From NCBI RefSeq assembly GCF_016863555.1, contig NZ_BOPC01000085.1, positions 1 through 33,154 of the forward strand: a stretch of 33,154 nucleotides of DNA, given 5' to 3'. This DNA is from Micromonospora qiuiae. GTDB lineage: Bacteria > Actinomycetota > Actinomycetes > Mycobacteriales > Micromonosporaceae. The notes beneath the pieces are model-generated. The model worked only from the letters and a program-made list of their open reading frames with translations, ran no database searches and was not told where the DNA came from. Shown here piece after piece: positions 7,814-14,542 of this stretch (position 1 is the first letter of the stretch; the number at the start of each line of letters is the position of its first letter). Made by a program: the position numbers and the translations under genes.

Positions 7814-8118
7814 CTGTTCTCGGCGGTTGGGCCAACGGTGCCCGTATCAGCGGGTCGCCGACTGGGCGGTGGGCGTTCGTGGCACCCTGCCGGCGACGGT
7901 AAGAACCTTCAGCCACGCCTGTCCGCCAGCTGAATGCGGCGTGTGTGAACACCCGTCTGATCGACAACGCTGGCGACGACCGCTGGGGCGTCCTTCTGCA
8001 TCAGGCGATCCCGCTCCGGCTGCGCCTGCGGACGCTGCAGCCCGGCGAGAGCCTCGGCGCATCCGCGACCGGGTCCTCCAGTCCCTTGCCGGGTTTCGTC
8101 GTGCCTCCGGCGTCCGGA
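7814..8118. other. About 300 bases between the two Nudix genes, no supported gene
   Basis: Frames crossing this stretch on both strands give Arg/Pro/Ala-rich translations without domain features. It breaks the otherwise tight spacing of the operon and could hold a promoter for the downstream Nudix gene or the remains of a lost gene. I saw no clear promoter or repeat. Confidence 0.4.
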
Positions 8119-8568
8119 TTACCGCCAGCCGTCCAGAACGAGGGGCCGTCCGTCGCTGAAAGCCTGGACACAGGCTGTGGTGTACGGGTAGGTGTTCATG
8201 GGCAGAAGCGATGTTGGGAACCATCCGATCTTGGAGCATTTGTGCGGTTCCGCATTGGTGGGTTCGCCCTGCTGGCGAGGGTTGTGGGCGGCGGTGAAGA
8301 CGAGTCCGACGCGGGCGTGTCCGGAGGGGTTGCGGTGGTGCACCGTTGTGACGAGCCGTAGTTCGTCCGGGGAGAGCCGCAAGTCGACTTCTTCGCGGGC
8401 CTCGCGGATAACGGCGCTGATCGCGTCCTCGTCGGGTTCGAGTTTGCCGCTGGGCAGGTTCCATTGTCCGTCGGCGTAGCCGGTGCCGTCGCGGAGCGCG
8501 AGGAGGACGTGGTCGGCGTCGGTGAGGAGGAGTAGTACGTCAACTGGGTGGGTCGGCGGTGCGGTCAC
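8119..8568 (-). CDS. Nudix hydrolase (second)
   Basis: 149 residues from GTG 8568 (VTAPPTHPVDVLLLLTDADH). The open frame runs further upstream, but only as a shadow of the kinase gene. The Nudix box is GKLEPDEDAISAVIREAREE, preceded by GQWNLPSG. The catalytic REAREE is intact, while the closing Gly is Asp (EEVDL), as in the other Nudix protein. The C-terminal part has HHRNPSGHARVGLVF and KIGWFP. Its start lies 29 nt inside the end of the kinase gene, so the two are probably translated together. It would hydrolyse a nucleotide or nucleotide sugar; pairing with a nucleoside-monophosphate-kinase-like protein suggests one pathway or a house-cleaning role. Substrate unknown. Confidence 0.8.
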   Translation of the reverse strand: MTAPPTHPVDVLLLLTDADHVLLALRDGTGYADGQWNLPSGKLEPDEDAISAVIREAREEVDLRLSPDELRLVTTVHHRNPSGHARVGLVFTAAHNPRQQGEPTNAEPHKCSKIGWFPTSLLPMNTYPYTTACVQAFSDGRPLVLDGWR

Positions 8569-9187
8569 GCTGGCGGAGGATAGCTGGCTGACCAGCGAGA
8601 AGCGGGTCGACCCGCCGGGCGATCCAGTCGATGCGTTCGGGGGTGCCAAGACCACCTGGCACCTCCACCAGTGGCAGCCCGACCTCGGCGTGGGTTCGCC
8701 GTACTGCCTCGGCGGTTTGGTCTTGCAGGTGGGTGACCTTGGCTCGGAAGGGGTCGGCAGGGTCGGGGTAGCGGTCCGGGAGGTAGAACACTGCGTCGTA
8801 GGTGGGGGCCCAGGCCCGGCAGAAGTGAGCCATCGCGTCGAGTACGTCGGCGTCGTGGCTGGCGTCGGCGGCTGGTAGGACCATGCGGGCGTAGGCGAGC
8901 ACGTTGACAACGTTCTTGTCGCAGATCAGGAGTTTGTTGTGGCGGGCGGTGCGCAGTGTCATTGAGAGCTGTTGCGCGAACAGGTCGACCTCGGTTGCCA
9001 GGTCGAAGGTGCCCTTGCCGTGGATGACGATTTCTTCGATGAATGGGCTGGTGCGGGCCGGCTCGCCGGTGCAGTCGACCTGTACTCCGCGTTGCCGGTA
9101 GTGGGCGGTCAGGGCGTGTACGAGGGTGGTCTTCCCCGCAGCGTGCGTGCCCTCGATACCGATGAGTACGCAGTCCCGCACGCTCAT
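8540..9187 (-). CDS. P-loop nucleotide kinase, thymidylate-kinase-like
   Basis: 215 residues, ATG 9187. The P-loop is GTHAAGKTT at residues 13-21, directly after the first strand CVLIGIEG, as in thymidylate and deoxynucleoside kinases. LLICDKNVVNVLAYAR near residues 80-95 matches the place of the DR(Y) phosphate/base contact region but with DKN in place of DRY. AVFYLPDRYPDPADPFRAK resembles the lid region. Length is close to the usual ~210. It would transfer a phosphate from ATP to a nucleoside or nucleoside monophosphate; the altered P-loop (HAA where thymidylate kinases usually have a DGxG-type sequence) and the DKN motif argue against an ordinary housekeeping Tmk. The start overlaps the stop of the DnaQ-like gene (ATGA), so the two are coupled. 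Confidence 0.8.
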   Translation of the reverse strand: MSVRDCVLIGIEGTHAAGKTTLVHALTAHYRQRGVQVDCTGEPARTSPFIEEIVIHGKGTFDLATEVDLFAQQLSMTLRTARHNKLLICDKNVVNVLAYARMVLPAADASHDADVLDAMAHFCRAWAPTYDAVFYLPDRYPDPADPFRAKVTHLQDQTAEAVRRTHAEVGLPLVEVPGGLGTPERIDWIARRVDPLLAGQPAILRQRDRTADPPS

Positions 9188-9972
9188 TCGCGTCCCCCGC
9201 TCGTGAGCGCTCGGAAGGTGGGGTGTTCGAGCCAGCCGACCCGTCCAGCGAGCCCGTCGGCCAGCATGGTGTTGACGTTCAACGGGGTTTGCCAGGTCAG
9301 CGTGCCAGTCGCGCGGAGCGCGACGTACGCGGTGGACAGGCTGTGCCGCAGGTTCAGCACCGTGATTCGTTCTCGCGCTTCGGTGTCGGCGTTGTTGAGC
9401 CAGTCGCGGTTGAGCGCGGTCATGGATTTGCGCGCCAGCTCAGGTTGCGTCACGTCGAGGCCCAACTCGCCGCACACGTCGACCAGCCGTCGTGAGGTAT
9501 TGGACAGGACGCCTCCGGCATCGAAGCGGGTGTCGAACACCCGCTGGTCGCGTACGGCCGCGTTTCGGCGGTCGCGCCATGCCTGCCGGGCGGCGGCGAG
9601 GGCAGCCGGCGCCGCCGTGCCCGCGTTCGCGGCCAGCACCGCCAGGTCGCTGCACAGCTGGTGACCGACGACCAGATCCGCGCCGTCGGCCGCTGCGCCG
9701 ATACTACTGGCCGCTGCCTCCACCAGGTCCGGTCGTTCGTCCTCGCGGTCGAGGTACACGCTCGTCGCCCAAAACGGCAGCCCGGATGTCACCACCAGCG
9801 GCTCACCGTCGAGCGGTACGGCAAGCCAGACGACCGAGTAGCAGAACGCCTGGTTGCCGTTTTTGATCCGGTAGTTCTTGCTCCACTCGACGTCGATCGA
9901 GGCGACCAGGCGCGTCCCCGGCGGCCGGTCGGGAATCCTGCCCGGCCCGCCGGCGTCGCTGATCACTCGCAC
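9184..9972 (-). CDS. DnaQ-fold (3'-5' exonuclease-like) protein 2
   Basis: 262 residues from GTG 9972, with AAGGGA about 11 nt upstream. The pattern fits an RNase-H-like DEDD exonuclease: motif I SIDVEWSKN (Asp and Glu, residues ~26-32), motif II LVVGHQLCSDLAVL near 100-112, and a RVFDTRFDAGG segment near 143-153. The third motif, usually His-x4-Asp or Tyr-x3-Asp, should lie in LRHSLSTAYVALRATG, but the Asp is not there. Activity may therefore be altered or lost. It sits directly downstream of a gene with the same outline (10070-11753) and overlaps the kinase gene (ATGA). Role unknown. A nuclease or nucleotide-binding role is inference from motifs read by eye. Confidence 0.6.
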   Translation of the reverse strand: MRVISDAGGPGRIPDRPPGTRLVASIDVEWSKNYRIKNGNQAFCYSVVWLAVPLDGEPLVVTSGLPFWATSVYLDREDERPDLVEAAASSIGAAADGADLVVGHQLCSDLAVLAANAGTAAPAALAAARQAWRDRRNAAVRDQRVFDTRFDAGGVLSNTSRRLVDVCGELGLDVTQPELARKSMTALNRDWLNNADTEARERITVLNLRHSLSTAYVALRATGTLTWQTPLNVNTMLADGLAGRVGWLEHPTFRALTSGGRE

Positions 9973-10485
9973 CAGACCTGCATCCCTTCATCTGAGACGT
10001 ACCGGTCACGGCCAGGCTGACCGCCGTCCCCGGTACGTCGCGGGCGACGGCCATCGAGGCTAGCGGTCGTCACCCCGCTGTGCGGGTAGCCGGCGGGTGG
10101 GCCGTGTCGTGCGGGTGGTCCTCGGTCCCGCCGACTTTTAGTACGTCCCATGCCGCCCTGTCGACGGCGTCGGTGACGCGAAAGGTCCCCTCCCAGCGGT
10201 AGCGGCCGGCGTGCACCGCCGCTGTCAACCGGATCGCCAGGCTCCGGCCCAGCACGTACCGGACTGTCTCGGCGGCGCACGTCGGGCATTGCGGCAGCGG
10301 GCGGGGCAGTGGCTCAAGCGGCATGTCCAGCTCGGCGGCGGCGTCGCTGGCCTCGACCGAGGTGTCCACCATGAGCGCCATGCCCCGCTGCTTCGCGGCG
10401 CGCTTCACCCACGCGGCCAGCACCCCGGCCGCACCGCGCAGCGGCACCGTGGAGAGCGCGGCCATGCGGGACAGATCGTCGCCTA

Positions 10486-10503
10486 GGGCGTGTCCTGCCG
10501 ATC
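10486..10503. repeat. Left terminal inverted repeat of the IS5-family element
   Basis: GGGCGTGTCCTGCCGATC, exact complement of 11400-11417; TA duplication just outside at 10484-10485. Confidence 0.9.
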
Positions 10504-11390
10504 ATGAAAGCCAGATGATGGCAGCGATGAGGACGAGGCTGGCCCGGTAGAGGGATGCGCGTTTGGCGTAGCGGGTGGCCAGGTCACGCCACTGCTTCAG
10601 TCGGTTGAAGCAGCGTTCCACCACGTTGCGGTTCTTGTAGATCGCCTTGTCAAAGGCTGGTGGCCTGCCGCCGGCGCTGCCCTTGGCGGTCCGGCGGCCA
10701 ACCTGGTCGGACCGTTCTGGGATGACGTGCCGGATCCCGCGCTGCCGCAACGCCCGGCGGGTGGAGTCGTGGGCGTAGCCCTTGTCCGCGATCAGCACAT
10801 CGGGGCGCTTGCGGGGGCGGCCCGGACCTGGCTCGTTGACCCGGATCGCGTCCAGCAGCGCCAACAGTTGGGGTTGTCGCCGGCCTGGCCTGGGGTGAGC
10901 AGGATCGACAGCGGTCGGCCGCGTCCGTCGACGGCGAGGTGGATCTTTGTGCTCAGCCCGCCTCGGGATCGGCCAATGGCCTCACCATCTTGCGCACCAG
11001 GCGTCGCCGCACTTGCCGGGGAGCCCCCTTTTTGCGGGCGCCAGCGGCATGCTGATGCGCCCGCACGATCGACGAGTCGATGCTGATCGTCCACTGCACC
11101 GGTATGCCGTCGTCATGCACCTGCGCCGCCGCGAGGACCCGATCCCACGTCCCGTCGGCGGTCCACCGGCGCAAGCGTTCGTGGCAGGTCTTCCACGGCC
11201 CGAACCGTTCCGGCAGGTCACGCCACGGCGCACCCGTACGCAGCTTCCACAAAATCCCGTTGATGACCTGCCGGTGATCCCGCCACCGCCCCCGCGCACC
11301 GCCCGGCTCGGGCAGCAGCGGCGCGATCACCGCCCACGCCTCATCGGTCAACTCACCACGACGCACCACCGGCACATCGTCAACGATCAA
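10502..11390 (-). pseudogene. IS5-family transposase: orfA/orfB with one extra frameshift
   Basis: orfA (11390 to about 11020) starts MIVDDVPVVRRGELTDEAWA, the usual DUF4096-type N-terminus, and holds the first catalytic Asp in ISIDSSIVRAHQH. A slippery A5G5 run at 11027-11036 (minus strand AAAAAGGGGG) is where such elements shift frame to join orfB (EAIGRSRGGLSTKIHLAVDG). A second break follows near 10870: the frame reads GQAGDNPNCW where the family has GDNPQLLALLDAI. One C is missing from a run of C, and the rest (LLDAIRVNEPG, VLIADKGYAHD with the second Asp, RNVVERCFNRLKQWR with the Glu) is in the other frame. The first shift is expected; the second is probably inactivating. Confidence 0.8.
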
Positions 11391-11399
11391 CCACTACAA

Positions 11400-11417
11400 G
11401 ATCGGCAGGACACGCCC
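11400..11417. repeat. Right terminal inverted repeat of the IS5-family element
   Basis: GATCGGCAGGACACGCCC, exact complement of the left end; TA duplication at 11418-11419. Confidence 0.9.
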
Positions 11418-11739
11418 TAGACGGTGACCGGCCAGGATCGCCGCGTGCCGGCGGGCCCGGGTCAACGCCCGGTCGGTCAACCTGAGGAGTTCGGGTATCT
11501 CGGTCCTGTCCTCGACGATATCGGCCCGGAATCCGATCGACAGACTCTCCTCGCTTACCTCGTAGGCGCTGCCGTGCCGACGGACCCCGAGGTAGACGGT
11601 CGCTGCCGCGACCGGGAGCGGCCCCTCGCCGGGCTGGTTCGCCCAGGCCAGAGCGAACGCGGCCAGCATGTCGCGCTGCCGGCCGAATGGACGCTGGTCG
11701 GCGCCGAACGGCGCCTCCGGCCACTGCAGGTTCGTGTAC

Positions 11740-12489
11740 TCACGCACGGGCATGCCCACCCGACCCGGCCGCGCCGGCGTTGGACACGGTACGGATGCTG
11801 GCACCGAGATACTTGGCGAAGTGGTTGCGCTTGAACCGGTACCGCGCCCAGATCTCCGACACCGGCTCCTCCAGGAGGTTGCCGAGAGGCTCCAGCAGGT
11901 CCGGGGCGTCGTACACCGGCCATGCGCTCGCCTTGCCGGTCACCTCACCAGGATCATGTGCCCCTCGGTGTCCGGGGTCCACGTCGTCATCCGCAGCGCC
12001 GGCCGCCAGTCGTGCACCGCCCGCGCCTCGGTCAGCCGATCGAAGGTCTGCCCAGCCTCCTCCAGGCTGATGAACTCGTTCTCCTCCAGATCGAGGGCGT
12101 TGCCCTTGCGCAGTGGCAGGATCAGTTTCAGCTTGCCCGCGCCGATGACGTCCGCGATCTGATAGGTGAACGGCAACGCGTGCAGCGTCGACCGGTACAC
12201 CACGGCCGACAGCGACAGCGGCAAGCCCGCCTCCAGGAACCCCCGAACGCCGCCATCACCTCGTCGTAGTCGCCGCGAACACGGTTGGTGGTCGACCGCG
12301 GCCCCTCCAAGCCCACGTTGACGAACGCGACCTTCCCCACCATCGACCTCGCGTGCTGCAACCCCCGGGTGGCGTTGGTCGGCACGCCAACGATGAAGTC
12401 CCCGGTGTACATGTCCACGATCTCCCCGAAATCCCGGCGGAGCAGCGGTTCACCACCAATCAGCTGTCGGTCGGCGAACGCCTGCCATC
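11740..12489 (-). pseudogene. Radical SAM protein remnant: N-terminus lost, two frameshifts
   Basis: Three frames join to give one protein. The first starts abruptly after an in-frame TGA near 12489 and reads FADRQLIGGEPLLRRDFGEI then GDFIVGVPTNATRGLQHA: this is the GGEP region of radical SAM enzymes. At the C5 run 12240-12244 (G5 on the coding strand) one base is missing, and the text continues in another frame (FLEAGLPLSLSAVVYRSTLH ... KLILPLRKGNALDLEENEF). Near 11943-11952 a second missing base moves to a third frame (ASAWPVYDAPDLLEPLGNLL, then IWARYRFKRNHFAKYLG) ending at 11740. The CxxxCxxC iron-sulfur motif that defines the family should lie upstream of GGEP and is absent. The gene must be dead. 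It would have been the first gene of the minus-strand operon. Confidence 0.75.
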
Positions 12490-12500
12490 AGCGCTCGATC

Positions 12501-12668
12501 ATGTCGGGGAGGTACACGGTGGGCTTCCTAGTGGGGATCGCGGTGTGTGCGGCGCTGCTGGTGGGCTTCGCGGCGGGGTTCGCGTTGTTCAGGCGTGCGC
12601 AGCGATGGTGTCCGGGATGCGGCTTGCCGGTCAGCCAGGCGCACTGCCCGCTCGGCTCAAGGTCGTGA
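12501..12668 (+). CDS. Small single-pass membrane protein with a CxxC tail
   Basis: 55 residues from ATG 12501 (MSGRYTVGFLVGIAVCAALL, then VGFAAGFALFRRAQR). There is one strong membrane helix at residues ~8-30, then a cytoplasmic-type basic stretch and WCPGCG with a later Cys (AHCPLGSR), which may bind zinc. No good ribosome site lies upstream; the ATG is about 11 nt from the point where the radical SAM remnant breaks off on the other strand, so a native leader may have been lost. Family not recognised. Confidence 0.5.
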   Translation: MSGRYTVGFLVGIAVCAALLVGFAAGFALFRRAQRWCPGCGLPVSQAHCPLGSRS

Positions 12669-12733
12669 GAGACGGGACAGGTCCACGCATCCCAAGCGCA
12701 AGCGGCGGATCTGGCCACCGGAGGCGGATCGCG

Positions 12734-13006
12734 ATGACGACAGCGCTGGTACCTACCCACGTCTGCGCGATGTCTCGTTCTCAGCGCGGCCTGACACGGA
12801 CAGTACCGGGCACCACTGAGGTGGTCACCGGCGTCCGCCAGGATATCGGGCCACCCGGTCTCCTCGCGGTGGTGGCCGCCGGACCGATCCGGAAGCCGAT
12901 TGACCCCGGCGTCGTCAAGCCAGGCAGCCTGACCCCGATCAGTGCGCCGGGGACTGTCGGCGACGCATCGGCTCGTCGGATCGGGCAACAGCGGCAGCGG
13001 CCATGA
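12734..13006 (+). CDS. Short protein coupled to the double-HTH regulator
   Basis: 90 residues from ATG 12734, with GGAGG at 12720-12724 (9 nt spacing), a good ribosome site. It ends in an ATGA overlap with the next gene's ATG at 13003. The sequence (MTTALVPTHVCAMSRSQRGL ... VVTGVRQDIGPPGLLAVVAA) is rich in Gly, Pro, Val and Arg, with no domain I recognise. The ribosome site and coupling support translation; the composition is less convincing, and it could be a leader peptide for the regulator. Confidence 0.45.
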   Translation: MTTALVPTHVCAMSRSQRGLTRTVPGTTEVVTGVRQDIGPPGLLAVVAAGPIRKPIDPGVVKPGSLTPISAPGTVGDASARRIGQQRQRP

Positions 13007-14076
13007 TCCCTGCTCAGAGTCCACGGCCCTCACATCTGGCCCAGCACATGCCTCCGGTGCCCCGCCGCTTCGGCACGGCAGGCGGAATCACCCCCACAGA
13101 CGTAGCCGAAGCGCGCAAAGAACTTGGCCGGCACCTGGCCCAGTGGCGTGCCGTCGCCGGGCTGCGACAGGTCGATCTTGCCAAGCTCATTCGCTACTCC
13201 CGAAGCCAGATCGCCAACGTCGAAGTCGGCCGGGACAACACCACCCGCGTCTTCTGGCGCAACGCCGACGCTGCCCTGGGCGCACGGGGAGCACTGCTGG
13301 CCATGTCGGACCAGGTCCGGGCGCTCGTACAGGACTTCCAAGCACAACGAGATCACGCACGCGACCAGGGACGCCAGCAGGCCAGGACACCATCAGCCCC
13401 GCCCATCTCTCCAGTGCTGGCCTGTCCGGCTGCGTGCGGGTGCGGGCAGGCCGTCGTCGGCCGGTGGACCACACGGGAGGTCCGCGCGTTACGCGAAGCG
13501 CTACGAATGAGCCTGCGCGCGTTCTCCGAACACCTCGGCGTCGCCATCGCAGCCGTTTCCAGCTGGGAGCACCAGACCACCCCCGCGCTCGACGAGCAGT
13601 CGGTGCTGGACCAGGCCCTCACCGCCGCCGACAGCCACGCCAAAGCCCGCTTTTGGTTACTTCTCGACAACCCCGAAGACAACCTCATTCCCGGCGCACA
13701 TGACCACCTGGCTGCCGCCCACAGGCCCACCGCCACCCCGATTCACCACGCGAACCGCATACGCCCAGCGTCCTACCGCCGAGACGAGAGGGAGGGCCGT
13801 AATGCATCGCCCGATCCCCACGCTGCGCGGCACCCTGACACACACCACCGCCGTCGAGCTGTACCAGCGCCACCACCCGACCGCGACCGCGGCATGCGCA
13901 AGGTGCGGCAAGAACCCATGCCCCGTACGAACATTCGCCGCATCCGTCATTGCGGCAGCCGGGGAAATCCCCTCCTGGTACGACACCCCGACCGCACCGT
14001 CCGCACCCGCCGGCACGGCACCCGCCGAACCCCGACAACCCGAGAGCACACCCGGAATGACGCCAAAGCCGAATGA
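13003..14076 (+). CDS. Regulator with two Xre-type HTH domains; tail probably shifted
   Basis: 357 residues as an open frame. The first HTH spans residues ~30-85 (DVAEARKELGRHLAQWRAVA, GLRQVDLAKLIRYSRSQIAN). After a linker with CPAACGCGQ comes a second HTH at ~150-215 (WTTREVRALREALRMSLRAF, SEHLGVAIAAVSSWE, then DQALTAADSHAKARFWLLLD). Such double-HTH proteins are common actinobacterial regulators, often beside variable or conjugative genes. From about residue 265 the frame overlaps the next gene (13802-14167) by 275 nt and its translation becomes Arg/His/Pro-rich, so the true protein probably ended near 13790. Because it stands head to head with the decayed radical SAM-kinase-Nudix operon, it may control that operon. 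That is inference from position. Confidence 0.75.
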   Translation: MIPAQSPRPSHLAQHMPPVPRRFGTAGGITPTDVAEARKELGRHLAQWRAVAGLRQVDLAKLIRYSRSQIANVEVGRDNTTRVFWRNADAALGARGALLAMSDQVRALVQDFQAQRDHARDQGRQQARTPSAPPISPVLACPAACGCGQAVVGRWTTREVRALREALRMSLRAFSEHLGVAIAAVSSWEHQTTPALDEQSVLDQALTAADSHAKARFWLLLDNPEDNLIPGAHDHLAAAHRPTATPIHHANRIRPASYRRDEREGRNASPDPHAARHPDTHHRRRAVPAPPPDRDRGMRKVRQEPMPRTNIRRIRHCGSRGNPLLVRHPDRTVRTRRHGTRRTPTTREHTRNDAKAE

Positions 14077-14167
14077 GCCGCCACCGGAGCACTTTGGCCA
14101 CCCGATCGGCAGGCGCGATGTGCCATTAGACGCCGCCGAGGGCCTGCTCTACGAGCGGGAGTACTAA
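13802..14167 (+). CDS. Small CxxC protein downstream of the HTH regulator
   Basis: 121 residues from ATG 13802, with GGAGGG at 13791-13796 (5 nt spacing). It begins MHRPIPTLRGTLTHTTAVEL and has a compact YQRHHPTATAACARCGKNPC then PVRTFAASVIAAAGE: CxxC followed by a third Cys, perhaps a small zinc-binding site. The second half is Pro/Ala-rich with a defined end (DVPLDAAEGLLYEREY). I recognise this only as an actinobacterial small protein often found beside HTH regulators; function unknown. A terminator-like hairpin follows at 14222. Confidence 0.7.
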   Translation: MHRPIPTLRGTLTHTTAVELYQRHHPTATAACARCGKNPCPVRTFAASVIAAAGEIPSWYDTPTAPSAPAGTAPAEPRQPESTPGMTPKPNEPPPEHFGHPIGRRDVPLDAAEGLLYEREY

Positions 14168-14542
14168 GCCGGCCGCCGCCCATGTGCGGGCCCCGGCAGC
14201 CCTGACGACAACGCTGACACAGGTCCGTCAGAACCACCCGACGGACCAGTGATCCCAGCTCATGAAGTCGGCTGGCGACCCCCTACTGCGACGCCGCCCC
14301 GCCGACATCCAGAAGCTCTCGGCGTCCTCGCCATCGAGATCGAACTCGTCCCCGTCCGAACCCCTGCGCGTCAGCCACGGGCTGTGCCTGTCACCCTTGC
14401 CGCCAGTTGCTCTACGTCAGCCTGTGTTGAAAGCCGCCGAGGAGGATGCGAGAAGCGCATCGTGACCTGCGCCTGCCATGGCCAACGGCTATCAGGAAGA
14501 GGGATTCGTCCTGATTTTCTGATTGCAACGCCGAGCCGCCTT
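14168..14542. other. Convergent gap between the CxxC gene and drmC
   Basis: About 375 bases with no supported gene. It holds the hairpin at 14222-14247; frames in the rest give short shadows only. It separates the regulator operon from the end of the DISARM operon. Confidence 0.5.
14222..14247 (+). terminator. Hairpin ending the HTH-regulator operon
   Basis: GGTCCGTC (14222-14229) and GACGGACC (14240-14247) pair exactly around a 10-nt loop, 54 nt after the stop of the CxxC gene. No T-run follows, which is common in actinobacteria. Confidence 0.5.

Larger units (their letters stand above)
10486..11417 (-). mobile_element. IS5-family (IS427-type) insertion sequence, 932 bp
   Basis: Perfect 18-bp ends, GGGCGTGTCCTGCCGATC at 10486-10503 and its complement at 11400-11417, are flanked by TA on both sides (10484-10485 and 11418-11419). 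The joined flanks give CTAG, the usual target with TA duplication for this IS group. It encodes a two-frame DDE transposase. Ends are identical and the target gene can be restored exactly, so insertion is recent. Confidence 0.9.
10070..11753 (-). pseudogene. DnaQ-fold-like protein 1, split by an IS5-family element
   Basis: The 5' part runs from ATG 11753 (MPVREYTNLQWPEAPFG) to 11420 and the 3' part from 10483 to the stop at 10070. If the IS (10486-11417) and one TA copy are removed, the frame reads without a break across the junction: HAAILAGHRLG then DDLSRMAALS. The restored protein is about 250 residues. It resembles the downstream protein 2 in outline: AGHRLGDDL against VGHQLCSDL, MALMVDT against QRVFDT, and LTAAVHAGRYRWEG against LSTAYVALRATGTLTW. 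The first acidic motif is weak here (VYLGVRRHG). It also has a CPTC pair (PQCPTCAAETVRY), perhaps half of a metal site. Its start overlaps the end of the radical SAM remnant by 14 nt. The gene is now inactive. Confidence 0.7.

Noticed and set aside
8119..8910. 263-residue version of the second Nudix protein
   Set aside because: Residues before the GTG at 8568 are Pro/Ser/Thr-rich and lie over the kinase gene.
9184..9972. A confident call of active 3'-5' exonuclease
   Set aside because: The third catalytic motif is not convincing, so only a fold-level suggestion is given.
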